Assembly (NCBI GenBank): GCA_014872815.1
Contig: WKFK01000010.1
Coordinates: 124,001 to 188,000 of the forward strand
DNA from: Paracoccaceae bacterium
GTDB taxonomy: Bacteria > Pseudomonadota > Alphaproteobacteria > Rhodobacterales > Rhodobacteraceae
Reading direction: 5' to 3'
Length of the DNA stretch: 64,000 bases
Shown: positions 8,288 through 16,810 of the stretch, piece after piece
Layout: every line of letters begins with the position of its first letter
Position numbering within the stretch: the stretch's first letter is position 1
Notes under the pieces: generated by a model
Told to the model about the DNA's origin: nothing
Database searches by the model: none
What the model saw: the letters and a program-made list of their open reading frames with translations, nothing else
Program-made: the position numbers and the translations under genes

Positions 8288-9105
8288 GTGCGCATCACCC
8301 GGATTTTGGGGTCAAGGTGATCGCGCAGGCCGTCGCCCAGCAGGTTGAGCCCCAAGACCGACGCGATGATGGCGAGGCCGGGGATCAGGGCGAGGTGCGG
8401 CGCAAAAGAGACCATGGTTTGGGCGTCGGCCAACATGCGGCCCCAGGATGGCGTAGGCGGCTGCGCGCCAAGGCCCACGTAGCTGAGGCCCGCCTCGGCG
8501 AGGATGCCGAGGGAGAACTGGATGGTGCCTTGTACGATCAAGAGGTTGGCGACGTTGGGCAGGATGTGTTCGGCTGAGATGCGGGCGCGGGATTTGCCAG
8601 CCACACGCGCAGCTAGGATGAAGTCGCGTTGCCAAAGCGGCAGGGCGCCGGCGCGGGTGAGGCGGGCGAAGACCGGGATGTTGAAGATGCCGATGGCGAG
8701 AATGGCGTTGACGGCACCGGGGCCAAGGATGGCGGTGATCAGGATGGCGATGACCAAGCTTGGGAAAGCAAAGATCAGGTCATTGCCGCGCATGATCAAC
8801 TCGTCAAGCCAGCTGCCGGAATTGGCGGCGGCCCAGAGGCCTAGGGGTACACCGAGGCCCATGCCGATGCCGACGGCCACCAGTGCAACGGCGAGCGAGG
8901 TGCGCGCGCCGACCATGATCATTGAGAAGATGTCGCGGCCAAAGTGGTCGGTGCCAAACCAATGGGTGGCGCTGGGCTTTTGCAGTTTGTTGGGGATGTC
9001 CATGACGGTGATGTCATAGGGCGTCCAGAGGAAGCTCATGAGCGCGGCGGCAACCACGCAGAGGCAGAGCAGACCGCCAAGTAGGATGTTGCGGGAGAGG
9101 CTCAT
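8284..9105 (-). CDS. ABC transporter permease, DppC type
   Basis: Inner-membrane permease of 273 residues. A first membrane segment (ILLGGLLCLCVVAAALMSF) is followed by HWFGTDHFGRDIFSMIMVGA, the hallmark of DppC/OppC permeases, and by the ATPase-contact loop (RAGALPLWQRDFILAARVAG). The end, LLGDGLRDHLDPK, is also characteristic. It overlaps its neighbours on both sides by 4 bases, so it belongs to the same transporter operon. Confidence 0.93.
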   Translation of the reverse strand: MSLSRNILLGGLLCLCVVAAALMSFLWTPYDITVMDIPNKLQKPSATHWFGTDHFGRDIFSMIMVGARTSLAVALVAVGIGMGLGVPLGLWAAANSGSWLDELIMRGNDLIFAFPSLVIAILITAILGPGAVNAILAIGIFNIPVFARLTRAGALPLWQRDFILAARVAGKSRARISAEHILPNVANLLIVQGTIQFSLGILAEAGLSYVGLGAQPPTPSWGRMLADAQTMVSFAPHLALIPGLAIIASVLGLNLLGDGLRDHLDPKIRVMRT

Positions 9106-10049
9106 GTGCGGGACTTCAGGCGGGGGTCGACGGCGGCATAGGCGAGGTCGACAAGGAAGGTCACGAGGATGACCAGGAAGACCAAGAGCATGACCACGCT
9201 TTCGACCACGATCAGGTCGCGGGCCGAAATGGACTGGAAGATCAGGCGGCCGAGGCCGGGCAGGAAAAAGACCTGTTCAATGATGATGGCGCCGGCGAGC
9301 AGGAAGGAGAACTGCATGCCGATGATGGTCAGCACGGGGATCATGGCGTTGCGCAGGCCGTGACGCATCAGGGCCTGGCGGCGGGTGAGGCCTTTGGCGC
9401 GGGCGGTGCGCATGAAGTCTTCACCCAGCACATCCAGTAGGGCGGAACGCATGACGCGGGCAAGGATGGCGGATTGCGGCAAGGCCAGTGCGATGGCGGG
9501 CAGGGTAAGCGATTTCATGGCGGCAGCGGCGCCTTTGTCCCAACCGGCAAAACCGCCGGCAGAGAACCAGCGCAGGTTGATGGCGAAGATCAGCACCAGC
9601 ATCATGGCAAACCAGAAGTTCGGCACCGCGATGCCCAGTTGGGTGGCGCCCATCACCGCCATGTCACCGGGTTTGCCACGACGGGAGGCGGCGTAGACGC
9701 CTGCGGGGAAGGCGATCAGGGTGGAGAGCGTGAGCGCATAGAGGGCGAGCGGTAGGGAGACCCAGATGCGGTCGCCGATCATCTCGGTCACGGGGGTGCG
9801 GTAGGTGTAGGAGGTGCCAAAGTCACCTTGCAACATGCCGCCAACCCACGCCAGGTAGCGCTCCAGTTTGGAGACATCCAGCCCCAGTTCACTGCGCAGG
9901 GCGGCGATGGTGTCCGGTTGGGCGTTGAGGCCAAGCATAAAGCTGGCAGGGTCGCCGGGGACCACTTCGATCACGAAGAAGATCACCAGCGAGGCCACCA
10001 CGAGGCTAAGGCCCAGAGACAGGGCGCGTTTGAGAGTGTAGCGGAGCAT
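9102..10049 (-). CDS. ABC transporter permease, DppB type
   Basis: Inner-membrane permease of 315 residues. The N-terminal helix (LSLGLSLVVASLVIFFVIEV) followed by PGDPASFMLG is diagnostic for DppB/OppB, and the coupling loop MRTARAKGLTRRQALMRHGL and C-terminal VDLAYAAVDPRLK complete the pattern. Six membrane spans can be drawn. It begins 7 bases after the cupin gene ends and overlaps the DppC-type gene by 4 bases. Confidence 0.93.
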   Translation of the reverse strand: MLRYTLKRALSLGLSLVVASLVIFFVIEVVPGDPASFMLGLNAQPDTIAALRSELGLDVSKLERYLAWVGGMLQGDFGTSYTYRTPVTEMIGDRIWVSLPLALYALTLSTLIAFPAGVYAASRRGKPGDMAVMGATQLGIAVPNFWFAMMLVLIFAINLRWFSAGGFAGWDKGAAAAMKSLTLPAIALALPQSAILARVMRSALLDVLGEDFMRTARAKGLTRRQALMRHGLRNAMIPVLTIIGMQFSFLLAGAIIIEQVFFLPGLGRLIFQSISARDLIVVESVVMLLVFLVILVTFLVDLAYAAVDPRLKSRT

Positions 10050-10055
10050 GGGCCG

Positions 10056-10463
10056 TCAGGTTGGGGTCTTGAGATAGTCGTCGTCGGAGACGTGTTCGAG
10101 CCATGTGGCACCGGAGCCGTCTTCGACCTGTTGGATGGCCATGTGGGACATGGCGGTCTCTGGCGTGGCGCCGTGCCAGTGCTCGACGCCGGGTTCGATC
10201 CAGATGCTGTCGCCAGGACGGATGATACGCGGGGCTTCGCCGCGCAGCGCAATCAGACCAACGCCAGACAGCACATGCAGGATTTGGCCCACAGGATGGG
10301 TGTGCCATGCTGTGCGCGCGCCGGGCTCAAAGGTGACGCGGGCGGCGAACACTTGCGATGGTGGGCGGCTTTCGGTGATCAGATCCATGCGCACATCGCC
10401 GGTGAAATACTCTGGTGGGGCTTTGCGGCTGGGCAGGGTGCCTGCGGGGATATGCTCGATCAT
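10056..10463 (-). CDS. small cupin-domain protein
   Basis: Single-domain cupin of about 135 residues. The first cupin motif is visible as GARTAWHTHPVGQILHVLSG and the second as PGDSIWIEPGVEHWHG, giving the usual His/Glu metal ligands; many relatives are annotated as (R)-mandelonitrile lyase-like without proof of activity. I place the start at the ATG at 10463; a GTG at 10499 would add 12 residues. It sits between the binding-protein gene and the permeases, an unusual position inside a transport operon, so it probably acts on the imported compound or senses it. Confidence 0.85.
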   Translation of the reverse strand: MIEHIPAGTLPSRKAPPEYFTGDVRMDLITESRPPSQVFAARVTFEPGARTAWHTHPVGQILHVLSGVGLIALRGEAPRIIRPGDSIWIEPGVEHWHGATPETAMSHMAIQQVEDGSGATWLEHVSDDDYLKTPT

Positions 10464-10525
10464 GGCAGCGGCTTTCGATTGGTTTTGCGCCGGAGCCACG
10501 CGATGTGGCCCCAGCGCGGGGGGTG

Positions 10526-12013
10526 TTACTCTGACCAGTTTACGGCGGTCAGGTCGGTGGCTTGGGTGGGCGCGTTGAGCCAGAGGCCCTGCACACCGGC
10601 TTTGGCCACGGTTGGGAAGGCCAGTTGGAACAGGTAGCCGTTCACATAGTCCTCAGCGATCATGGTTTGGGCCACTTTGCGCAGGGCGGTGCGCTCTGCC
10701 GGGATGGTGGCTTTGTTCAGGGTGTCCATGATCTGTTGGAACTGCGGATTGTCATACTGGAAGTAGTAGTCTGGACGGGCGTAGATGCCGATGTCATTGG
10801 GTTCGGTGTGGCTGACAATGGTCAGGCCAAAGTCCTTGCCGCGGAACACCTGTTCCAGCCACTGCGCCCACTCGAGATTGGAGATTTCGGTGTTGATGCC
10901 GACAGCGCGCAGTTGCGCGGCGATGATTTCGCCACCGCGTCGGGCGTAGGAGGGCGGCGGCAGTTTCAATGTGGTGGTGAAGCCATCCGGATAGCCCGCT
11001 TCCGCCAGTAGTTTCTTCGACAGTTCCGGGTCGTAGGCGGAGTTGCCGGTCAGGTCGACGTAGTCAGGATGATGTGGGGCAAAGTGCGTGCCAATTGGTG
11101 TGCCGAGGCCAAACATCGCGCCATCGATGATCGCCTGACGGTCAATTGCGTGGGCGATGGCCTTGCGCACCTTTACGTCATCCAGTGGTGGCATTTTGTT
11201 GTTGGTGGACAGGATGGTCTCGCCTTCGGAGTTGCCGACGAGCACCTGAAAACGCGGGTCTGCGGTGAATTGCGGCAGGGCCTCTGGGGTTGGGAAACCT
11301 GCAAACACATCGATGTCTTCGGCCATCATTGCCGCCATCGCCGCCGTAGGGTCGGAGATGAACTTGAAGGTCACATCGGTGAGTGTCGCAGGAGTGCCCC
11401 AATAGGCGTCGTTGCGGCTGAGGGTGATCTTGTCGCCCTGCACCCAATCCGCAAATTTGAACGCGCCGGTGCCGATGGGGGTGGTCTTGATGTCATCGAT
11501 GCTTTCGGACGCGACAATTACGGCGTCGCCCCAAGCCATGTTGAACAGGAAGTCGCCGTTCGGGCCATCGAGCGTGACTTTCACGGTCAATGGATCAACC
11601 ACGGTCACATCGGTGATGCCGGCAAAGAGCGCTTTTTGGGCATTGGCGCTGTCTTCTGCGCGGGCGCGATCCAGGGAGAACTTCACATCCTCGCCGTCCA
11701 TCGCGGAGCCGTCGTGAAAGGTCACGCCGTCGTTGAGCATGAAGGTGTAGGTCAAACCATCCTCAGAGATCTCCCAGCTTTTGGCGAGGCCGGGAATGAT
11801 GGATCCGTCGGAGGCAAAACGGGTGAGACCCTCAAAAACGTTGGCATAAAGCACGCTATCAATTGCGCCAGCGGCGGCGGACGTCGGGTCCAGATGCGGC
11901 GGCTCCAGTTGCATGGCGACGGTGATGTCGGTTTGTGCGGCCTGCGCGGCCAATGTTCCAGCAATCAGAGCGGCGGCGCTGGCGCTGGCGAGCTTTGACG
12001 TGAAATATGTCAT
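10526..12013 (-). CDS. ABC transporter substrate-binding protein, DppA/OppA family
   Basis: Periplasmic solute receptor of 495 residues with a Sec signal peptide (LASASAAALIAGTLAAQAAQ). The mature part begins ITVAMQLEPPHLDPTSAAAG, then ANVFEGLTRF and LAKSWEISEDGLTYTFMLND, the standard opening of the SBP_bac_5 family. Ligands of that family include peptides, opines, nickel complexes and sugar derivatives; the true ligand is unknown. It lies 45 bp after the M20 hydrolase gene and 62 bp before the cupin gene in the same operon. Confidence 0.92.
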   Translation of the reverse strand: MTYFTSKLASASAAALIAGTLAAQAAQTDITVAMQLEPPHLDPTSAAAGAIDSVLYANVFEGLTRFASDGSIIPGLAKSWEISEDGLTYTFMLNDGVTFHDGSAMDGEDVKFSLDRARAEDSANAQKALFAGITDVTVVDPLTVKVTLDGPNGDFLFNMAWGDAVIVASESIDDIKTTPIGTGAFKFADWVQGDKITLSRNDAYWGTPATLTDVTFKFISDPTAAMAAMMAEDIDVFAGFPTPEALPQFTADPRFQVLVGNSEGETILSTNNKMPPLDDVKVRKAIAHAIDRQAIIDGAMFGLGTPIGTHFAPHHPDYVDLTGNSAYDPELSKKLLAEAGYPDGFTTTLKLPPPSYARRGGEIIAAQLRAVGINTEISNLEWAQWLEQVFRGKDFGLTIVSHTEPNDIGIYARPDYYFQYDNPQFQQIMDTLNKATIPAERTALRKVAQTMIAEDYVNGYLFQLAFPTVAKAGVQGLWLNAPTQATDLTAVNWSE

Positions 12014-12058
12014 AGTGTCTCTCTCCCTTAACTGTTTGCTTTTTATGGTTATTGGGCC

Positions 12059-13360
12059 TCAGGCCGGGTCATTTGCTTGAGGCAGAAGGAGCTGCGTCAG
12101 GCTGTGCGCCATGACCTTGGCGCTGTCGATCATATCGTCGATGCCGATGTATTCGTCAGGCTTGTGGGCCATCTCCAGAATACCAGGCCCATAGGCGATA
12201 CAGTTGCTGAGCTTGCCGATGCGATCAATATGTTTTTGGTCGTAAGTGCCGGGACTTGCGACATAATCCGGGGTCTTACCCAAAATGTCCTGAATGGCAC
12301 GGTCTACTGTGGTCACAACGGGGGCTTTGCGGTCGGTCATGGATGGAGCGACGTGATTGAGCTCGCGCATGTCATAGCGGAAGTTCTCCCGTTGGGCGGA
12401 GAGGTCATCCAACAGAGAGCGCACTTCGCCTTCGACCTGGGCGTGGTCTTCCTCGGCCAGATAGCGGCGGTCGATCACGATGCGGCAGCTGTCCGGCACG
12501 CAATGGGCGGGCAGGCCGTCAAAATCTTCGGCCTGTTCGGCTTGGCCGCCGTGGATCGAATTGATGTTCATGGTGGAGCTGCGCGCGCCTTCGGGCACCA
12601 CCGGCATATCGGTGCGGCGCGCGGCCATGGCGGGGTAGAGATCGCTCTCAAACTTGTCGATCACCGCGCCCATGTGGCGCACGGCGCAGTCGCCTAAGAA
12701 GGGCATGGAGCCGTGGGCAATTTCGCCAAAGGTCTCGATTTCGGCCCACCAGCCGCCGCGATGGCCGAGGCAGATGCGGTCTTTGTGCAGCGGTTCGGGG
12801 ATGATCACGTGCTGTACGCGCTCAGGGGCAAAGAAGCCCTGTTCCGCTAGATAGGCCACGCCACCGTAACCGCCGGATTCCTCGTCCGCCGTGCCAGAGA
12901 TTTCGATGCTGCCGTGAAAGTCCGGGAATTCGGCGATGAAGGCTTCGGCGGCAATGATAGACGCGGCGAGGCCGCCCTTCATGTCACAGGCTCCGCGGCC
13001 GTAGATTTTGCCGTCACAGATCTCGCCGCCAAAGGGATCAAAGGTCCAGCCGTGGCCCACTTCGACCACATCGGTGTGGCTGTTGAAATGCACACATTCG
13101 CCGGGGTGATGGCCGGATTTGTGGGCCACGATGTTCCAACGTGGGTATTTGTCGCTGTCACCGGGCGCGCCGTGGGCCCTGATCAGTTGGGTGTCAAAGC
13201 CGTGGCGCGTGAGGCGGGTGTCCAGATAATCGCAGATGTCACGGTAACACTCGCCCGGTGGGTTGAGCGTGGGGATGCGGATCAGGTCCTGGGTCAGTTG
13301 TACCAGCTCGTCGCGCATGGACTCGATGCGGATCATCAGGCGGTCTGTGTCGATGGGCAT
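12059..13360 (-). CDS. M20 family metallohydrolase (ArgE/DapE-like)
   Basis: Zinc-dependent amidohydrolase of about 433 residues that removes acyl groups from amino acids or related amides. Metal-binding segments are present in order: FNSHTDVVEVG, YGRGACDMKGG, GTADEESGG with the catalytic Glu pair, and a C-terminal DQKHID. The start is the ATG at 13360; a longer frame upstream reads into the promoter region and looks non-coding. As first gene of the operon with a peptide-type importer, it probably hydrolyses the imported compound to a product that the aldehyde dehydrogenase and SDR then handle. It diverges from the PAS-LuxR gene. Confidence 0.88.
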   Translation of the reverse strand: MPIDTDRLMIRIESMRDELVQLTQDLIRIPTLNPPGECYRDICDYLDTRLTRHGFDTQLIRAHGAPGDSDKYPRWNIVAHKSGHHPGECVHFNSHTDVVEVGHGWTFDPFGGEICDGKIYGRGACDMKGGLAASIIAAEAFIAEFPDFHGSIEISGTADEESGGYGGVAYLAEQGFFAPERVQHVIIPEPLHKDRICLGHRGGWWAEIETFGEIAHGSMPFLGDCAVRHMGAVIDKFESDLYPAMAARRTDMPVVPEGARSSTMNINSIHGGQAEQAEDFDGLPAHCVPDSCRIVIDRRYLAEEDHAQVEGEVRSLLDDLSAQRENFRYDMRELNHVAPSMTDRKAPVVTTVDRAIQDILGKTPDYVASPGTYDQKHIDRIGKLSNCIAYGPGILEMAHKPDEYIGIDDMIDSAKVMAHSLTQLLLPQANDPA

Positions 13361-13466
13361 GGTGGCGGGCCTCTTGCGCAGTGCGGCGGTTTTTGTGGGG
13401 CCTGCGACGGAACGTTTTTTCAAATCGTGCGGTCGAAGGTGTGGTCAGAGTGGCGCGGAGAAGGTT

Positions 13467-13482
13467 ACGGTATCAATACCGT
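13467..13482. promoter_or_regulatory. palindrome between M20 operon and PAS-LuxR gene
   Basis: ACGGTAT and ATACCGT form a perfect 7-bp inverted repeat with a 2-bp spacer, and a further half-like ATTACGGT follows at 13486-13493. It lies in the 146-bp divergent intergenic region, 24 bp before the regulator start. A LuxR-type dimer binding here could control both directions; this is inferred from position and symmetry. Confidence 0.55.
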
Positions 13483-13506
13483 AGGATTACGGTTGGGGGA
13501 ACGTAG

Positions 13507-14040
13507 ATGGATTGGGATCAGCTGGCGTTTGAAGCCGCGCCCGTGGGCATCGTGATGGCCGAGCAACGAGTTATTCGGGCGTGCAATCAGGGGTTTGCGC
13601 GGTTGGTGGGCTATGAGAAGGCGGCTTTGGTGGGGCAGTCTTTTCGCTTGCTGTATGACAGCACGGAAGAGTTTGAGCAGGTGCGCGACATTGGGTTGAA
13701 ACCGTTGATGCAGGACCATGCCTACAGTGATGAGCGCATGGTGCGGCGGCGGGATGGCGGGCAGGTGTGGTGTCGGTTTCGGGCACAGACGCTCACGCCG
13801 GATGATCCGTTGGCGCGGCTGGTGATGAGTTTTGCGGCCATTCACGATGGGCCGCCAGTGTCGCTCTCGGTGCGGGAGCGGCAGGTGGTGGGCGGCTTGG
13901 GGCGCGGGCTGACCAGCAAAGAGATTGCGCGCGAGTTGGGGTTGTCCCCACGCACCATTGAGGATGTGCGGGCGCGGCTGCACAAAAGGTTTCAGGTGAA
14001 GAACGCCACCGAGCTGTTGGCGCGGTTGACGATCGGGTGA
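13507..14040 (+). CDS. PAS domain LuxR-type transcriptional regulator
   Basis: A 177-residue regulator. The N-terminal two thirds form a PAS fold (FEAAPVGIVMAEQRVIRACN, then LVGYEKAALVGQSFRLLYDS), and the C-terminal part is a LuxR/FixJ helix-turn-helix (LSVRERQVVGGLGRGLTSKE, IARELGLSPRTIEDVRARLH). There is no receiver domain, so it probably senses a small ligand or redox state directly. It is transcribed away from the M20/ABC operon and a palindrome lies at 13467-13482, which makes it the likely regulator of that operon. Confidence 0.9.
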   Translation: MDWDQLAFEAAPVGIVMAEQRVIRACNQGFARLVGYEKAALVGQSFRLLYDSTEEFEQVRDIGLKPLMQDHAYSDERMVRRRDGGQVWCRFRAQTLTPDDPLARLVMSFAAIHDGPPVSLSVRERQVVGGLGRGLTSKEIARELGLSPRTIEDVRARLHKRFQVKNATELLARLTIG

Positions 14041-14048
14041 GGATGTAG

Positions 14049-14255
14049 CTTTATTGGGTCACGTTTGAGGCCGGGGTCAACGGATTGGTGTGCGGTTGCG
14101 GCCGGAGCGTGTCGGCATTTGAACGGGCGCTGGCAGCGGGGTGTGCGCCGGTGAGCAAGCCAAATGAGGTGCCTTGGGGGCAGACGATTTCCTATGTGCG
14201 GGACCTCAACGGGTGTTTGGTGGAAAGTGCCGAGCCCATGACTTTGGAGAGCTGA
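14049..14255 (+). pseudogene. remnant of a VOC (glyoxalase/bleomycin resistance) family gene
   Basis: After an in-frame TAG at 14046 the frame reads LYWVTFEAG and ends with FERALAAG, PWGQTISYVRDLNGCLVE and SAEPM before TGA at 14253. PWGQ-SYVRD-DG-LVE is the C-terminal signature of VOC proteins. The N-terminal half is missing, no start codon is present, and the piece between VTFEAG and FERALAAG looks shortened, so this is a decayed gene with an internal deletion. It ends one base before the DUF1801 gene. Confidence 0.65.
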
Positions 14256-14256
14256 G

Positions 14257-14580
14257 ATGGACGAGACAACACAAGCAGCCATCATCGATGCCTTGGAGGA
14301 AATGGTTGCGGAAGTGGCGCCGGAGCTCCACGGGCGCAGCATGTATGGCGGGCAGATGTTGGAGCGTGAGGCGGGTGTCGCGGCCACGGCTGTTGGGGGC
14401 TATTTCGGCTACAAGGCGCATGTGTCGTTTGAGTTTTCTCATGGCGCGCAGCTAAGCGATCCGGATGGCAAGCTTGAAGGCAGCGGCAAGGCGCGGCGAC
14501 ATCTGAAACTGCGCAGCGTCGCAGATATTGGCACCAAAGGCTGCGCTGATTTTCTCGCGCAGGCGGTGGCGATGGGCTGA
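14257..14580 (+). CDS. DUF1801 (YdhG-like) domain protein
   Basis: Protein of 107 residues of unknown function. The segments ALEEMVAEVAPELHGRSMYG, YFGYKAHVSFEFSHGAQL, and GSGKARRHLKLRSVADI match the DUF1801 fold, related to the YjbR/CyaY-like group, where the final part usually reads G-G---RRHLKL. It begins one base after the VOC remnant stop, so it was probably the second gene of a small operon whose first gene has decayed. Confidence 0.75.
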   Translation: MDETTQAAIIDALEEMVAEVAPELHGRSMYGGQMLEREAGVAATAVGGYFGYKAHVSFEFSHGAQLSDPDGKLEGSGKARRHLKLRSVADIGTKGCADFLAQAVAMG

Positions 14581-14759
14581 TTTTTTCCATCGGATTGCGC
14601 CGAGGTCGTGCGCGCCGTTCTTTGTGAAAGATTTGCGTGCGATTTTGGTAACATTCTTTCCAGACTCTCTTGCATTCCCTTCTTTGGGATGGCACCCGTT
14701 CTGTCCAGACACGCAAGGGGCGCGATGGGGCGCCCAAGCCATCCGCAGGAGTGCAAAAG

Positions 14760-16613
14760 ATGCCTGATCTTCGTTCCAAGACCTCGACCTTTGGCCGCCG
14801 TATGGCCGCAGCGCGTGCGCTTTGGCGTGCGACAGGGATGAAAACCGAGGATTTTGGCAAGCCGATTGTGGCGGTGGTCAACTCCTTCACTGAGTTTGTG
14901 CCCGGCCACGTGCACCTCAAGGACATGGGCCAGTTGGTGGCGCGTGAGATTGAGAAAGCCGGCGGCGTGGCCAAGGAGATGAACACCATTGCGGTGGATG
15001 ACGGCATCGCCATGGGCCACGACGGGATGTTGTATTCCCTGCCGAGCCGTGAAGTGATTGCCGACTCTGTGGAGTATATGGCGAACGCGCACTGCGCGGA
15101 TGCGCTGGTGTGTATCTCCAACTGTGACAAGATCACTCCGGGCATGTTGATGGCGGCGATGCGCCTGAACATTCCAGCGATCTTTGTCTCCGGTGGCCCG
15201 ATGGAAGCCGGTAAGGTGATCCTGAAGGACGGGGAGCATAAGGCTGACCTGGTGACCGCCATTGTTGGGGCGACCGACGAAGATCGCAGCCAGGAAGAGG
15301 TGGACAAGCTGGAACGCTCCGCCTGCCCAACCTGTGGCTCTTGCTCTGGTATGTTCACCGCGAACTCGATGAACTGTCTGGCGGAAGCGTTGGGTCTGGC
15401 GCTGCCGGGCAACGGCTCTCTGCTGGCGACCCACTCCAAGCGGCGTGGGCTGTTTGAGCAGGCGGGCCATAAGATCATCGAGCTGTGTGATCGCTGGTAC
15501 AAAGAGGGGGATGAAACCGCGCTGCCGCGTGGGATTGCCAACTTCAAAGCCTTTGAGAACGCCATGGCGCTGGACATTGCGATGGGCGGGTCCACCAACA
15601 CCGTTTTGCACCTGCTGGCGATTGCTCATGAGGGCGGCGTGGATTTCACCATGGCAGACATGGACCGCCTGAGCCGCGAGATCCCGCATCTCAGTAAAGT
15701 GGCGCCGTCGACGCCGAAGTACCACATGGAAGATGTGCACCGTGCCGGTGGCATCGCGCGGATCATGGGCGAGTTGGATCGCGAGGGCAAAATCCACCGG
15801 GAGTGTGCGACCGTGCATGAACGCACTATGGGTGAGTTTATCGACAAATGGGATGTGCGCCGTGAAACGGCCGGGAATGAAGCGCGCGATTTGTTTATCG
15901 CGGCGCCCGGTGGTGTGCGCACCACCGAGGCCTTCAGTCAGTCGCGGATGTACACCGAGCTGGATCTGGATGTTGAAGACGGCTGCGTGCGTGACTTTGC
16001 CAATGCCTATTCCCAGGAAGGCGGCCTATGCGTACTGTTTGGCAACATTGCGGAGCAGGGCTGTATCCTGAAAACCGCGGGTGTGATCAAAGAGATGTAT
16101 GAGTTCGAGGGCACCGCGAAGGTGTTTGAGAGCATGGAAGACGCGATGCACGGCATCCTTCAGAATGAGGTGAAGCCGTATTCCGTGGTGGTGATCCGCT
16201 ATGAAGGGCCAAAAGGTGGGCCGGGCATGCAGGAGATGCTATACCCAACCGCCTATCTGAAATCCAAGAAGCTTGACACCACCTGTGCTTTGTTGACCGA
16301 TGGCCGTTTCTCGGGCGGGACCGCGGGCCTGTCGATTGGTCACGCCTCGCCGGAAGCGGCAGAGAAGGGCGTGATTGGTCTGGTGGAAGATGGTGACAAG
16401 ATCAAAATCTCCGTGCCAAACCGCACCATCCACCTGGATGTGAGCGACGAGGAACTCCAACGCCGCCGGGACAACCACCCGCAGGCGGACAAGAAATTCT
16501 GGAAAGCGGAAGGGCGTCCGCGGGCGGTGTCCAAAGCGCTGAAGGTGTACGCGCAGCATGTGTCCAATGCCTCCACCGGGGCGGTGCGGATGCTGGACGA
16601 CGAAGACTATTAA
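14760..16613 (+). CDS. ilvD: dihydroxy-acid dehydratase
   Basis: Iron-sulfur dehydratase that converts 2,3-dihydroxy-3-methylbutanoate and its ethyl homologue to the 2-keto acids in valine, leucine and isoleucine synthesis. The 617-residue product matches the family length. Cluster and active-site cysteines are seen in [17 protein letters not shown] and [19 protein letters not shown], and the C-terminal part contains [20 protein letters not shown]. The start is the ATG at 14760, 8 bases after AGGAG. The gene is monocistronic, followed by a strong terminator at 16638-16664. Confidence 0.97.
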   Translation: MPDLRSKTSTFGRRMAAARALWRATGMKTEDFGKPIVAVVNSFTEFVPGHVHLKDMGQLVAREIEKAGGVAKEMNTIAVDDGIAMGHDGMLYSLPSREVIADSVEYMANAHCADALVCISNCDKITPGMLMAAMRLNIPAIFVSGGPMEAGKVILKDGEHKADLVTAIVGATDEDRSQEEVDKLERSACPTCGSCSGMFTANSMNCLAEALGLALPGNGSLLATHSKRRGLFEQAGHKIIELCDRWYKEGDETALPRGIANFKAFENAMALDIAMGGSTNTVLHLLAIAHEGGVDFTMADMDRLSREIPHLSKVAPSTPKYHMEDVHRAGGIARIMGELDREGKIHRECATVHERTMGEFIDKWDVRRETAGNEARDLFIAAPGGVRTTEAFSQSRMYTELDLDVEDGCVRDFANAYSQEGGLCVLFGNIAEQGCILKTAGVIKEMYEFEGTAKVFESMEDAMHGILQNEVKPYSVVVIRYEGPKGGPGMQEMLYPTAYLKSKKLDTTCALLTDGRFSGGTAGLSIGHASPEAAEKGVIGLVEDGDKIKISVPNRTIHLDVSDEELQRRRDNHPQADKKFWKAEGRPRAVSKALKVYAQHVSNASTGAVRMLDDEDY

Positions 16614-16637
16614 GTCCTTGGGCGCGTGAGATTGGAG

Positions 16638-16664
16638 ACGGGGTCGCATTTGCGGCCCCGTTTT
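16638..16664 (+). terminator. intrinsic terminator of ilvD
   Basis: ACGGGG pairs with CCCCGT and CGCA with TGCG, followed by TTTT. It lies 24 bases after the ilvD stop. A nearly identical terminator follows trxB at 50829-50856. Confidence 0.9.
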
Positions 16665-16810
16665 CGTTTGTGGCTTGAGGAGCGAGAGGGGCCAGCCCCT
16701 CCGGCACACAGTGCCTATTTGGGCTCCGCCCGTTCGCCGCTGACTGTGTCCACTGGACACCGTCCTAGTCGCGGCTCACCCCCGGGATATTTGGGGAATG
16801 AGAAAGCGGG

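Noticed and set aside
10191..10210. tRNA-like GGTTCGATCC string
   Set aside because: It lies within the cupin coding sequence and no acceptor stem or other arms can be formed around it.
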